DNA of 64,000 nucleotides from Candidatus Aquirickettsiella gammari (GTDB taxonomy: Bacteria > Pseudomonadota > Gammaproteobacteria > Diplorickettsiales > Diplorickettsiaceae): positions 1 through 64,000 of the forward strand of contig NMOS02000008.1 of assembly GCA_002290645.2 (NCBI GenBank). The letters run 5' to 3'. Positions 52,558 to 62,505 of the stretch are shown here, piece after piece; within the stretch, counting starts at the first letter, position 1; each line of letters starts with the position of its first letter. The notes beneath the pieces were generated by a model. That model worked only from the letters and a program-made list of their open reading frames with translations. It searched no databases and was not told where the DNA came from. Position numbers and translations under genes: made by a program.

Positions 52558-54470
52558 AACCTGGCATTCATTTTGTTATATCGTTTGGATAAAATAGCCC
52601 ATATCCCACCTAACATCATGCACACACCACCTATCCAAATCCAGCGAATAAAAGGTTTATAATAAAAACGCAAAGCCCAGGTCTTATCGCCCACCGGTTC
52701 TGCTAAGGCGATATATAAATCACGCCACAGTCCTGCCTCAATAGCGGGTTTACTTAAGACCATATCCGCCACTGGATAATAACGTAACTCCGGATTTAAA
52801 TGCTTATTCATTTTGTTTATCAGCTGTAAATCAGCTTTTACACCGGTATAATTAGGTCCCTGTAAAGCAAAAATAGTGTGTAATTTAAATTGATAGGGTC
52901 CAACATCGAGTCTATCACCAACTGTCATAAGCACATCGCGTTCCTGACTATAATGACTGGTTAAAATAATACCTACTGCTAAGATAGCGACGCCTAGATG
53001 CGCCAATAACATAGCTCCCTGTGTTTTAATGATTTTTTTAAATCCGAATTTTTTTTTACACGATTCGCCCAGGCGCTGCAATGTATTTAAAATAATCCAT
53101 AGTGCTAACGCTAAACCAAAAACTACTTTCCATGGTAATCCTTGAGTGAAGAAAAAAATTAATAAGGCACTTAATGTGAAGGACATGAGCAATAAAATAA
53201 TTATTTTTTTTACTAAATAAACGTGTGCTGTTTGATTCCAAGGGATAAGGTAAGAAATACCGATAAAAAATAATAATAAAACAGCAAATGGAGTAAAAAC
53301 GGTATTAAAATAAGGCGCGCCTACCGAGAGTTTTCCTAAGCCTAATACCTCAATGATTAAAGGATAGAGTGTGCCTAATAAAATAGTAAACACCGCTACA
53401 CTTAATAAAATATTGTTGGATAATAAGAGTGCTGTGCGAGATAATAAAGTGATATGGTAAGGAGCTTGTTTAATCCGATGAATTTTCAGCGTATAAATGC
53501 ACAAAGCAGTGCCTATTAGTAAGACCAATAGACCTAACATAAAAACACCTCGCCAAGGATCCACCGCAAAAGCATGTACCGAAACCAAAATACCCGAACG
53601 AACAATAAACGTGCCGATTAAACTCAAAGCAAATGTCAGTATAGAAAGTAAGATAACCCAGGTTTTTAACAATTCTTGTTTTTCAACTATCCGCAAAGAG
53701 TGAATTAACGCCGTTCCGGCTAACCAGGGCAATAGTGAAGCATTTTCAACCGGATCCCAAAACCACCATCCGCCCCAACCTAATACATGATAAGCCCACC
53801 AGCTACCTGAGACTATTCCAGCGGTTAAAAAACACCATGCGGCCAAGGTCCATGGTCGCATCCATGCGGCCCATTGTTTATCAAAACGACCGCTTAATAA
53901 GGCCGCTACGGCAAAGGCAAAACTAACCGAAAAACCAACGTATCCCATATATAACAAAGGTGGATGAAAAATTAAACCGGGGTCTTGCAATAAAGGATTG
54001 AGATCGCGCCCATCCGGAGAGATTTCTGCCGCTAAAACAAATGGATTGGATAAAGTCAGCAAAAAGACTAAAAATCCGGCATTAATAAAACCAATAACCG
54101 CTAATACGCGCACTAACACGGCTAATTCTAAATCTTGATTTGATAAAACAAGGCTTATTGTCCAAACGTTTAAAATAAAAACCCAAAATAAGATGGAACC
54201 TTCATGCCCTCCCCATACAGCGGCAATACGATAAAACCAAGGCAAATGTGTATTAGAGTTTTGCGCTACGTACGATAAGGAAAAATCATTGACTAAAAAA
54301 GCAAAGACTAAACTTAAAAATGCAATAGTCACCAATAAAAATTGACTACAGGCAATGGGTTTTAGCCATTTAAAACGAATAGATGGATGATAAAAACCCA
54401 TTACAGGTGCAAGGCATTGGAGCAGCGCTAAAAAAAAAGCACCTAGTAATAGATAATCAGAAAATTTCAC
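52554..54470 (-). CDS. ccmF: Haem lyase CcmF
   Basis: A 638-residue polytopic membrane protein. The WWD domain is WGGWWFWDPVENASLLPWL near residue 225-243, with conserved His residues in flanking helices, and HEGSILFWVFILN is near residue 90. CcmF joins haem to apocytochrome c with CcmH. Upstream ccmABCDE genes are not adjacent in this window. Codon use and base composition look more even than in the AT-rich cluster to the left, in keeping with core chromosome. Confidence 0.95.
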   Translation of the reverse strand: MKFSDYLLLGAFFLALLQCLAPVMGFYHPSIRFKWLKPIACSQFLLVTIAFLSLVFAFLVNDFSLSYVAQNSNTHLPWFYRIAAVWGGHEGSILFWVFILNVWTISLVLSNQDLELAVLVRVLAVIGFINAGFLVFLLTLSNPFVLAAEISPDGRDLNPLLQDPGLIFHPPLLYMGYVGFSVSFAFAVAALLSGRFDKQWAAWMRPWTLAAWCFLTAGIVSGSWWAYHVLGWGGWWFWDPVENASLLPWLAGTALIHSLRIVEKQELLKTWVILLSILTFALSLIGTFIVRSGILVSVHAFAVDPWRGVFMLGLLVLLIGTALCIYTLKIHRIKQAPYHITLLSRTALLLSNNILLSVAVFTILLGTLYPLIIEVLGLGKLSVGAPYFNTVFTPFAVLLLFFIGISYLIPWNQTAHVYLVKKIIILLLMSFTLSALLIFFFTQGLPWKVVFGLALALWIILNTLQRLGESCKKKFGFKKIIKTQGAMLLAHLGVAILAVGIILTSHYSQERDVLMTVGDRLDVGPYQFKLHTIFALQGPNYTGVKADLQLINKMNKHLNPELRYYPVADMVLSKPAIEAGLWRDLYIALAEPVGDKTWALRFYYKPFIRWIWIGGVCMMLGGIWAILSKRYNKMNARL

Positions 54471-54689
54471 TAATACTTCCCTGTCTTGTTGTTGCTAAAT
54501 TTATTTTTAGAAATTCTCTTTTACACTTAGCGGTATTTACTTTTCACTAAAGATAAAAAAATAAGCATTCTAGAGAAATTAAATGGAAATAACAATTCAT
54601 TCTACAGGAATTTCGTGAACAATAAATACAACAAACTTGTAGAATAAGGGTTTATTGCCTATTAGAGACGCATCAACACTTCCCTGTAG

Positions 54690-54718
54690 CGCTGAGTGAA
54701 CGTCCTGTTCACTCAGCG
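54690..54718. terminator. Perfect 12-bp hairpin in the ccmF upstream gap
   Basis: CGCTGAGTGAAC (54690-54701) pairs fully with GTTCACTCAGCG (54707-54718) around a GTCCT loop, followed by TTTCT on the plus strand. It may end a small plus-strand RNA or act as a bidirectional terminator between ccmF and the next genes. The T-run is short. Confidence 0.5.
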
Positions 54719-54902
54719 TTTCTATGCAATCAACTCTTATTCTAACTATTGCAAAAGTTTTACCGCAAAATACCTATTTTAGCTAATTAATTGACGAGCT
54801 TACTTAGTAAAAATCTTAGCGTAATTAGTGCGTATTTCTTATTGATTAAGCGCCATTTAATCGCTAATATGAAACTGACCTTAATGAAATGGAGAAATAA
54901 AT

Positions 54903-55070
54903 ATGATAAACACAATGGAAACTATGTGGTGTCAAAATAATGCGCCTTGCTGGCAGAAAAATCAAGAAACTCATTGGGTTCAAGTGCAGGACACCGCTTG
55001 GCTTCAAGCGGAGCCAACCAATACTGGCCGTAATTTTTATAACGAGCTTGTATTTTATCCTGCCAATTAG
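54903..55070 (+). CDS. Hypothetical 55-residue Trp/Gln-rich protein
   Basis: The ORF starts MINTMETMWCQNNAPCWQ and ends LVFYPAN. AATGGAGAAATAAAT gives a good ribosome site, and a perfect hairpin follows 9 bases after the stop, so it looks like a complete small gene unit. It has four Trp and two Cys residues and no signal peptide. No family is recognised. Confidence 0.5.
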   Translation: MINTMETMWCQNNAPCWQKNQETHWVQVQDTAWLQAEPTNTGRNFYNELVFYPAN

Positions 55071-55079
55071 CTAGCAATT

Positions 55080-55102
55080 AAACAGGGGTTACTCCCCTGT
55101 TT
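55080..55102. terminator. Terminator-like hairpin after the 55-residue ORF
   Basis: AAACAGGGG (55080-55088) pairs with CCCCTGTTT (55094-55102) around TTACT. It lies between the small plus-strand ORF and the end of the leftward methyltransferase gene and could serve both. The T-run is only that in the stem. Confidence 0.65.
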
Positions 55103-55140
55103 ATAAAAAAATAATCAACTCAGTAAATCTTTTGAAATAT

Positions 55141-56025
55141 TTACAAATTTGGTTTATCTAAGGGGAAGACTCCCGTCTCTTCTGATTCTTGGTCTAAGAC
55201 AAGCATATCATTGGGAATTAAATCCCTTTTCACTAAAAGACGAGCCGCTATCGTCAATACTTCAAACCCAATTATATGCTTGTCTTGATAAGATTTACTT
55301 AAGTAAGAGTCAATAAATTTCTTAAGAAATACATCCTGAACTAAAGCAGGAATAGGATCCAAATAAGCTAACCATGGACGGACAAACTTTATTAATGATT
55401 CCTTGTCAGCAAATTCTTTAGTAATGGTTTTATGGGTATAATTTACCTTAGTAAATCCATATTTTTCCATTAAGCCTTCATATAAACCGGGATAAACATT
55501 GTTTTTAGGCGCTTGATAATTTGTAAAATAAGGCTTCCAGGAAGCTTTCTCACGTAACTCTAAAAATGTATTTTCTAGCGCTGCATTATTAAGCGGAATG
55601 AGTAAAAAAATAGACCCTCCTTCTTTTAAGCAGTTAGCAATACCTGAAATTACTTTTTCATGCTGCTTTATCCATGAGAGTGTCCAGAAAGAAACAACCC
55701 AATCATAGTCACATTGTTTCAAACCCTGATCAGCAAATTGCAGTGCTTCGGCATCCATCGCGACAAACATTAAATTTTCGAGTGATTCATACTGTTGTTT
55801 AGCGTACTGAACCATTTTTCGTGACAAATCGAGCCCTGTTACTTTTCCATCTTGAACACGTGTTGCTAATGCCGCGGTAATTTTTCCAGAACCACAACCG
55901 ATATCTAATATTTTTTGGTTTGATTGAATGGCAAGTTGTTCAAGCTCTGCCATCGCACTTTGATATTGAAAATCACTATTTTTTTCATAATCGATAGGAT
56001 CCCATCTATTTATTCCATCCGGCAT
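55141..56025 (-). CDS. Class I SAM-dependent methyltransferase
   Basis: A 294-residue enzyme. Motif I is ILDIGCGSGKITAAL (about residues 39-53), followed by VTGLDLSRKMV and MDAEALQF, as in methyltransferase_11/25-type small-molecule enzymes. The C-terminal 140 residues probably bind the substrate. The upstream leftward genes (MFS, epimerase, glycosyltransferase, aminotransferase) suggest it acts on a sugar- or amino-acid-derived metabolite. Confidence 0.85.
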   Translation of the reverse strand: MPDGINRWDPIDYEKNSDFQYQSAMAELEQLAIQSNQKILDIGCGSGKITAALATRVQDGKVTGLDLSRKMVQYAKQQYESLENLMFVAMDAEALQFADQGLKQCDYDWVVSFWTLSWIKQHEKVISGIANCLKEGGSIFLLIPLNNAALENTFLELREKASWKPYFTNYQAPKNNVYPGLYEGLMEKYGFTKVNYTHKTITKEFADKESLIKFVRPWLAYLDPIPALVQDVFLKKFIDSYLSKSYQDKHIIGFEVLTIAARLLVKRDLIPNDMLVLDQESEETGVFPLDKPNL

Positions 56026-56047
56026 ATTTTTCTCCTTATTCGCAAAA

Positions 56048-57163
56048 TCAAAAATGCACTGTACTGGCTATTAAACTACCTAAAAATCCAAATAAATTCA
56101 TCGCACTTGAAAATACCGCCATTTTTATTCCCATGGGTGCATCAACTGATTCAATTGCCTTTCTATGTAAAGTATAAAAAACCAACCCCGTACTCAGCGT
56201 AAATGCGGTCAGAAAAAATAAAACGATACTTCCTCGTTGTGGAATTAACGCCAAAGTAAAACCGGCACAAATTGAAAAAAGGAGAGCGCTCATTAAACCA
56301 TAACGCATTATCGGATTAAGCTTTTTTATAAAGAGGCGAATTAAATGCGTGCCTGTAAAAAAACCGCCATAAACAATCGTTTGTATCAACCCAAAATAAA
56401 ATATTCCCAATCCTAAAAATTTAATGATATAAAAAGGACTAAAAGTATCCCAACACATCATCCCGGCAAATAAAAGACAAAATGGAAAAGTAAAATATAT
56501 AAATTTCCTATTAAAAATCACTAAACCATAATTTTTTAAAACGTCTTTGAAGGATAGATAGGATTTTTTTTGTTGTGTATCTGGCATATAAAGATAAAGT
56601 AAATAGAGTGCAATCGCCGCTAAACTAGCCAGTAGAAAAAAAATATTCCGCCAACCCATGAAGTTTATTAAAAAGCTACCGCAAAGAGGACCTATTGCGG
56701 GCGCTAATACAGTAATACCTCCCATCCAAGATAAGGTTTTTATGGCTTGCTCGCTATCGAGTAATTCATGGATAGCCGCGTAACCGCTTACTAAAATACT
56801 ACTCACTACACAGCCTTGAATAAATCGTGCGACGATAAAAATGCCGATATGACTTGTTGTGGCACAAAATACACTCGCTAGTACAAAAAATAATCCACCA
56901 CTTAATAAAACCTGTCGGCGACCTAGATGATCCGCTAATGGACCTAAAAAAATCTGGAAACAAGATGCACCTAAAAACCAAACCGCTATAGTCAATTGGG
57001 CCAGACTCGCCGTGATTGCAAATGTTTGACTCATAGCGGGTAAAGCCGGCAAGTACATATTGGTTGAAAAATACAAAGGCAATTCATAAAAAATGAGACA
57101 TAAAGGGAATAGCCACAGAATTTTTTTAGTAACAGGCAAAGCACTCGTCGTTTCTACTGTCAT
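56048..57163 (-). CDS. Bcr/CflA-type multidrug MFS transporter
   Basis: A 371-residue protein from ATG 57163 (MTVETTSALPV) with AAAAGGGA upstream; the longer frame overlaps the epimerase gene. About 12 membrane helices are visible. LADHLGRRQVLLSGG is the loop 2-3 motif, MYLPALPAMSQTF the family's opening, and LAPAIGPLCGSFLI the antiporter motif. It probably exports a drug-like or pathway product. Confidence 0.9.
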   Translation of the reverse strand: MTVETTSALPVTKKILWLFPLCLIFYELPLYFSTNMYLPALPAMSQTFAITASLAQLTIAVWFLGASCFQIFLGPLADHLGRRQVLLSGGLFFVLASVFCATTSHIGIFIVARFIQGCVVSSILVSGYAAIHELLDSEQAIKTLSWMGGITVLAPAIGPLCGSFLINFMGWRNIFFLLASLAAIALYLLYLYMPDTQQKKSYLSFKDVLKNYGLVIFNRKFIYFTFPFCLLFAGMMCWDTFSPFYIIKFLGLGIFYFGLIQTIVYGGFFTGTHLIRLFIKKLNPIMRYGLMSALLFSICAGFTLALIPQRGSIVLFFLTAFTLSTGLVFYTLHRKAIESVDAPMGIKMAVFSSAMNLFGFLGSLIASTVHF

Positions 57164-57176
57164 GGTTAAATCCCTT

Positions 57177-58166
57177 TTAAATAATTTCACTTAAACTTAA
57201 ATAATAATGTTGTTTCTCTCGAAGTTGATTGTCATTTAACGCCTTAGTCACTTGAATAATTTTTTCTACGCCGTGCCTAAGATCAATACTTGGTTTAAAA
57301 CCTAACAGAGATTCCGTTTTACGCATATCGGCCCATAATCTGTGCGCATATATTTTAATAGGAACAGGCACATAGCGCGGTTTAACTTCTTTATTTAATA
57401 ATTGCGCAATGCACTGAATCACTTCATTAAAACTATGTTCTTGGCCAAAACCAACATTCAATTCCTGTGTCGGAATATCTAACTCTAGAGCCTTTTGAAA
57501 TAAAGTAGCGGCATCCTCGACAAAAATAAAATCTCTCGTTTGACTCCCATCGCCCCACACAACGGGCTGTTCTCCGTGCATAATGGCCCAAGTAAATAGG
57601 GAAACAATGTTGGCATATCCCCCTTTAGTATGCTCACCCACTCCGTAAACGGAAAAAGGCCTTAAACCAATACAGTTTATGCCATAGCGCTCGCTATAAC
57701 GCCTTGCCTCTTGTTCACAAAATAATTTACAGCCTGCTTTACTATCGGGCGGGTTAAGCGTCATTGCTTCATGATAAGGAACTGGATTTCTTTCATAAAC
57801 GGCACTCGTACTCGCCCATACCACTTTCTTAACCGTATGTTTTTTAGCGGCTTCCATGACGGTTTTAAATCCCATCAAGGTAAATTCGCAGGCTTCTAAA
57901 TCATTTTCTTCATGCATCAGAAAAGAAGAAGGTGCTGCAAGATGAATAATGGCTTGTTTTCCTTGTGTTAGTTTGGAAACTAACTCCCAATCACGTGTAT
58001 CCCCTTCTACCCAATTAATATTTTTATGCGTGTAAATTTGGCTACGATTAGAAAATCTAAAACTATCTAATGCATTGATACAATAACCTGACTCAGCTAA
58101 TTGTTTAACTAAGGTTCTTCCTATAAAACCAGCTGCTCCCGTAACTAATAACTTAGCTCCCAACAT
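57177..58166 (-). CDS. NAD-dependent epimerase/dehydratase-like protein lacking the catalytic Tyr
   Basis: A 329-residue extended-SDR protein. The cofactor motif is GAAGFIGR (TGAAGFIG) and the Ser of the triad lies in WASTSAVYE. The usual YxxxK is changed: the segment reads DSKAGCKLFCEQEARRY, so Lys stands where Tyr is expected, while the Lys partner remains. Everything else (LRPFSVYG, RDFIFVEDAA) matches UDP-sugar epimerases. It may have an altered reaction or be inactive in catalysis. Confidence 0.85.
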   Translation of the reverse strand: MLGAKLLVTGAAGFIGRTLVKQLAESGYCINALDSFRFSNRSQIYTHKNINWVEGDTRDWELVSKLTQGKQAIIHLAAPSSFLMHEENDLEACEFTLMGFKTVMEAAKKHTVKKVVWASTSAVYERNPVPYHEAMTLNPPDSKAGCKLFCEQEARRYSERYGINCIGLRPFSVYGVGEHTKGGYANIVSLFTWAIMHGEQPVVWGDGSQTRDFIFVEDAATLFQKALELDIPTQELNVGFGQEHSFNEVIQCIAQLLNKEVKPRYVPVPIKIYAHRLWADMRKTESLLGFKPSIDLRHGVEKIIQVTKALNDNQLREKQHYYLSLSEII

Positions 58167-58248
58167 AAATACTCCTTCAATAATTGATAAGGCTAACGAT
58201 AAATTTTTGATATAAAAATGTCAATTCATATTTTTTAATTATCTAAAA

Positions 58249-59571
58249 TTAAACTCGTACTTCTTTTTCTCTTACTTCCTCCACTTTTTTATGACATGAA
58301 TCCATCCAATTAAAAATTTCATGGTGTAACATTCTTAAAATTTCTTTTGCACCCTGAGAAAACTCATTACTAAAAGCGCGTTGATTATTTTTTAAAATCA
58401 AATCCTCTATGTTATTAATTTCATAAAATTTAAAAAACGCCTTAATACTCAAGCTAAATAAAGAAAGGTTAATCGCTTGTTTATCTTTTTCAAAGGGTTT
58501 AAGGAATTTTTTAGCGCTGGGTTTGCTCAATAGCACGTTAATCAGATCTTTAATCTGTCGTATTGAATCATCATAGTAAGCCCAATTGGGTAAAATCGAT
58601 TCAATACGAGACTCTCTTTCTAAACCAGTAATTATTTTTTCGATGCAATCAGAACTATTTAGGGTGGCGAATTGGTAAGGGGAGGCAAAAGGCTCTTGAT
58701 TAAAATTCACCTTTATCAAAGATCCACGCTCAGGGGTCATATAATAGGGAAAACCGTCCCATTCAGGAACGATCACAGGGGTACCACAAGCAATTGATTC
58801 TAAAGGTGACTTTCCATAGGTTTCAAAAATACTTAACGCACAGGAAACGTAAATATCTGCTGCATTATAGAGTTTTACTAGCGCTGCTCTTGTGAGCCGA
58901 TAAAAAATAATCACATTTTGGGTATGATGAGCTAATGCATTGTAATAAATGGGATCGATATGACTGGTGCTAATAATTAATTGTATGGCTTGATCGCTAC
59001 ACTTTAGTAAGGATGAATAAATAGATAACAAGGTTTCTAAGCCTTTATCATTCATAAAGCGACCGGTAAAGAGTAATATTTTTTTATTTTTTGCCAGTTG
59101 TAATTCATTTCGGCAATAAGCTCGGTCGAGAGGGACAAAATCTTTTTTAATTCCGAAGGTGGCTATATTTTTTGCATTAATTGCCAACATCTTCTTATAA
59201 GCGACTACAGCATTTTCTGAACCACATAAAATAATGTCTTCTACATGGGCATAGCATTTCAGCAGAATGAAATAACTCAAAATATTTAATGGATAAGCAT
59301 TGGTATGAGGGATCAATACTGCCGGGCAATAAAAACCTGCGCGACGAATAAAATAAACTAAAGGCAAAGCCTCAACATATTCCGCAATAATCAAATCAAT
59401 TTGCTTGAGATCGAGCTGCTTTGATAGGTTTTCAAAAGCTGCTTCAAACAACGAAAAGCTATGTTGCGACGGCTTTAATTGCGTAATCGGAAAAAAATAA
59501 ACTGCATGGCCTTGGCTTATTTCTTTAAAGTCATTCAAGGTATCGCTTATGCATAATATAGTCTTCATCAC
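58249..59571 (-). CDS. GT4-type glycosyltransferase
   Basis: A 440-residue enzyme of the GT-B fold. The donor-binding half has LLFTGRFMNDKGLETLL and YVSCALSIFETYGKSPLESIACGTPVIVPEW, which gives the E(x7)E signature. It begins within the end of the aminotransferase gene (41-base overlap) after GGGATAAGTG. The acceptor is unknown. The C-terminal about 100 residues beyond the usual fold are charged and not recognised. Confidence 0.88.
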   Translation of the reverse strand: MMKTILCISDTLNDFKEISQGHAVYFFPITQLKPSQHSFSLFEAAFENLSKQLDLKQIDLIIAEYVEALPLVYFIRRAGFYCPAVLIPHTNAYPLNILSYFILLKCYAHVEDIILCGSENAVVAYKKMLAINAKNIATFGIKKDFVPLDRAYCRNELQLAKNKKILLFTGRFMNDKGLETLLSIYSSLLKCSDQAIQLIISTSHIDPIYYNALAHHTQNVIIFYRLTRAALVKLYNAADIYVSCALSIFETYGKSPLESIACGTPVIVPEWDGFPYYMTPERGSLIKVNFNQEPFASPYQFATLNSSDCIEKIITGLERESRIESILPNWAYYDDSIRQIKDLINVLLSKPSAKKFLKPFEKDKQAINLSLFSLSIKAFFKFYEINNIEDLILKNNQRAFSNEFSQGAKEILRMLHHEIFNWMDSCHKKVEEVREKEVRV

Positions 59572-60787
59572 TTATCCCTGTTGTTAAATTTTCCATGATG
59601 TTTTTTAAAGTCTTAAGCGCTATAAAGATATCTTGTTCTTCATTAACAATACTAGGGGCAATACGCAAACAAGAATTTCTATAGGGAGTTTGACCTATCA
59701 TAATTTTTTCCTCTAACATGGCATCGACGATCTGGGCCGGATCAGATCCGATTACGTCAAAACAAACTAATCCCGAAGAAAGATTTTTATCTAATGGCGT
59801 ATGTAACTTAATACCTGGCATCGTTTTTAAACCTTGTTTACAAATATCGGCTAATGCATAAATTTTTTGTTTTATTAAGGTTTTTCCTAGACTATTATTA
59901 AAGCGAAATGCTTCTGTTAATGCCCAGCGATATTCAAAGTTTGGAAATCCACCGGGATTACAGCTACGTGCAGGAGGACAAAAGGTATTTTCATATTCTT
60001 TTTTTCGCCAAGGTAAAAATGCAGGCAAATCAAATGAAGCACTAATAGGTATTAAACGCAACCAGGCTTCTTCATTCCCCCATACTAAACCGGTACCTCT
60101 GGGCCCATGTAACCACTTATGGCAACCACTGATTAAAAAATCACACGCTAAATCTGTCACACTATTAAAGTCTTCTACACCCAAACCATGAACCGCATCA
60201 ACACTTAAAATAATTCTTTCTTGCTTTATTCTAAAGACATTAATAGCGTCTATTAGCTGGCGTATTTTGATTAAAGGTAGTTTTACACCGGTACAAGAAT
60301 GCACCCAAGTGAGTGCTAATAATCTTGTCTTATCATTAATATTTTTTTTAATATTTTCAATAATTTCTTGTTCGGTCACTTCGGATGGATTTTTATATAA
60401 TTCTATTTTCTTGACGATAGTTTGTGAATGTTTTGCTTTGAAAAACAAAATTTTATCCGATGCATAATGATCATGGACACTGGTTAAAATCTCATCGCCA
60501 GGATCTAATTTAAAACCGATATAAACCAAAGATAAGCCTTCTGTTGTACTATTTGTCAGTGCAATATTATCTGGATGGCTGGCTAAATAATCGGCCGCGG
60601 CTTGCAAGACTTTTTCATTTAACGCATCTTTATCACGATAAAATAACGCTGGATTTCGATTAAGTTGATATTGATAATGATCAATGGTGCGTTGTACACA
60701 ATTTGGATGTGATGATAATAAACACAAAGATAAGTGTATATAATCATCGCTGAGATTAAACTGTTGCTTAACAGACAAACTATCCAT
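59531..60787 (-). CDS. Class V aminotransferase (cysteine-desulphurase/isopenicillin-N-epimerase-like)
   Basis: A 418-residue PLP enzyme. The Schiff-base Lys lies in LISGCHKWLHGPRGTG, and the PLP contacts are NSTTEGLSL and VDAVHGLGVE. The sequence is of the isopenicillin-N-epimerase-like branch, whose members act on varied amino acids and amino sugars. It heads the leftward set of five genes to 55141. No carrier for sulphur transfer is seen nearby, so a desulphurase role is less likely. Confidence 0.86.
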   Translation of the reverse strand: MDSLSVKQQFNLSDDYIHLSLCLLSSHPNCVQRTIDHYQYQLNRNPALFYRDKDALNEKVLQAAADYLASHPDNIALTNSTTEGLSLVYIGFKLDPGDEILTSVHDHYASDKILFFKAKHSQTIVKKIELYKNPSEVTEQEIIENIKKNINDKTRLLALTWVHSCTGVKLPLIKIRQLIDAINVFRIKQERIILSVDAVHGLGVEDFNSVTDLACDFLISGCHKWLHGPRGTGLVWGNEEAWLRLIPISASFDLPAFLPWRKKEYENTFCPPARSCNPGGFPNFEYRWALTEAFRFNNSLGKTLIKQKIYALADICKQGLKTMPGIKLHTPLDKNLSSGLVCFDVIGSDPAQIVDAMLEEKIMIGQTPYRNSCLRIAPSIVNEEQDIFIALKTLKNIMENLTTGISDEDYIMHKRYLE

Positions 60788-60846
60788 GATGGTTGTATAT
60801 TTCCTTTTTGCTCAGTTTATGTTGAATTATATTCCTTCTTAGCGTT

Positions 60847-62505
60847 TCAAATAGAGGGACAAGGTAAAGAAACTGAGTCGTCCGCCTCTATGCTATCAGT
60901 ACTGTATTTTGGAAGGCTATGTGAGCGCGCTAAAGGAGCTCGTTGAAAAAAATTCGCATTGGATGAAGCAGGCATTGAGTTTATTTCAAAAATAAACTCC
61001 TCGGATGCTGTATCCTCATCGCTATCGGCTAAAAGGGCTTCTCTACTGCCTGTCAATGCACCTTGTAAAGGTGTCGCTATTAAATTGCTGCTAGCTCTAA
61101 ACCAACGGATAGCTAATAAAATAGCGGCTAAAAACATAGAGATACTGCGCCCTGCAAATATTCCATCAACGCCTTCATGACCTAAAAAGCCCATTAGATA
61201 AGACGATAAAATACCAATCAAACACATAGACGTCACATTGATCACCATGGGATAAACATTATCGCCTTGACCAATCAAAGCGCCTGTTAGGGTTTGGCGT
61301 ACCCCATCAAAGAATTGTCCTATTCCGTTGATCACTAATAAACGCTGCGTTGCTGTTAAAATGTCATCAGCTTCGGTGTTATTATCTAAAAAAAATTGGA
61401 TTAATTGTCTAGGAATGGTTAAAAATAATAACATGCCGCAGGCGGGCAATACTTGGGATAAGAGCATCGCTCTTATCCCAACCCGCCTCAATTCCGCATA
61501 ATTTTTTCGGGTATATTGTTGCGCACTTAAGACCATCGTCACTTGTCCTAAGGCAAAACCAGGTACTGTTAAAATATAAACATATTGTCCCGCTATTTCG
61601 GCGGCTGTCAAACTTGCATCGCCAAACTCACCGGCCATCAACATAGAAACCCATAAAGCAATCACTTCAGCGCCATTTTGCAAACCTATGGGCATACCTT
61701 TTTGCAGTAATTTGCGCAAGTTAGTTAAAAAAGGACTTAATTTAAATGATAACAAGCCATTTTGCCGATACTTCAAACTGATATAGACACTACTCAGCAA
61801 TAGGCTAGTCCATGAGGAAACTCCATAAGCAATACTAACGGCGCTCTCTTGCCACGTACTTTTTTTAGTAATCAAGCCATATCCCAAACCAAAATTGCCC
61901 AGATTATTAACTGCGTTAATCAATAAAATAGGTAAGGTATTCTCATGACTTAACAACACTTGTTGATTGCCTAAACTCAACAAATTAGCCGCAAACCCAA
62001 TACCGTAATAATTAAAATAACTTTGTACGTGAGGAAGTAGCGTATCGTCCTGTCCTAACTTAGCTAAAATAGAATCGGTCGTTAAGTAAAGAGGAATCAC
62101 CAGCACATCGTAGGCCAATGTTAACAACTGTATTTGGCGCCATAATATACCGATATTTTGAGGCTCTTGGTTGCGTTGACTTAATTCTTCTGCCATTAAG
62201 ACGCTACAACCGAATAAACTCCCGCCGACAGAGGCAACAAAAAGATTTTGTGTAGCGGTAATAAGCCCCGCCGCCGCGAGTGATTTAGCACCTAATCTAG
62301 AAAAAAGATAAACATTAGCGAAACCGCCTAGCATGTTGGTTAAGTGTGACAGCATCAAAGGCGCTGACATCCCCAACATTTTTCTAAATGCTAATATCGA
62401 AAAAATAACGGATGGTTCTGAAAAAATTGGCGCAAGAGCAGCAACAGGAACTTGTGCTTCTTCTTCCCTTTCTGGCACACCTGCACTATTATCCTCTGTA
62501 TCCAT
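60847..62505 (-). CDS. MATE-family efflux transporter
   Basis: A 552-residue protein with about 12 membrane helices. It has the paired-bundle MATE layout (KMLGMSAPLMLSHLTNMLG opening, GMPIGLQNGAEVIALW at the start of the second half). A Ser-rich, acidic C-terminal tail of about 85 residues (containing ADSDEDTASEEF) and a hydrophilic N-terminal 30 are extra to the family core. MATE proteins export drugs and cationic compounds by Na+ or H+ exchange. Confidence 0.9.
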   Translation of the reverse strand: MDTEDNSAGVPEREEEAQVPVAALAPIFSEPSVIFSILAFRKMLGMSAPLMLSHLTNMLGGFANVYLFSRLGAKSLAAAGLITATQNLFVASVGGSLFGCSVLMAEELSQRNQEPQNIGILWRQIQLLTLAYDVLVIPLYLTTDSILAKLGQDDTLLPHVQSYFNYYGIGFAANLLSLGNQQVLLSHENTLPILLINAVNNLGNFGLGYGLITKKSTWQESAVSIAYGVSSWTSLLLSSVYISLKYRQNGLLSFKLSPFLTNLRKLLQKGMPIGLQNGAEVIALWVSMLMAGEFGDASLTAAEIAGQYVYILTVPGFALGQVTMVLSAQQYTRKNYAELRRVGIRAMLLSQVLPACGMLLFLTIPRQLIQFFLDNNTEADDILTATQRLLVINGIGQFFDGVRQTLTGALIGQGDNVYPMVINVTSMCLIGILSSYLMGFLGHEGVDGIFAGRSISMFLAAILLAIRWFRASSNLIATPLQGALTGSREALLADSDEDTASEEFIFEINSMPASSNANFFQRAPLARSHSLPKYSTDSIEADDSVSLPCPSI

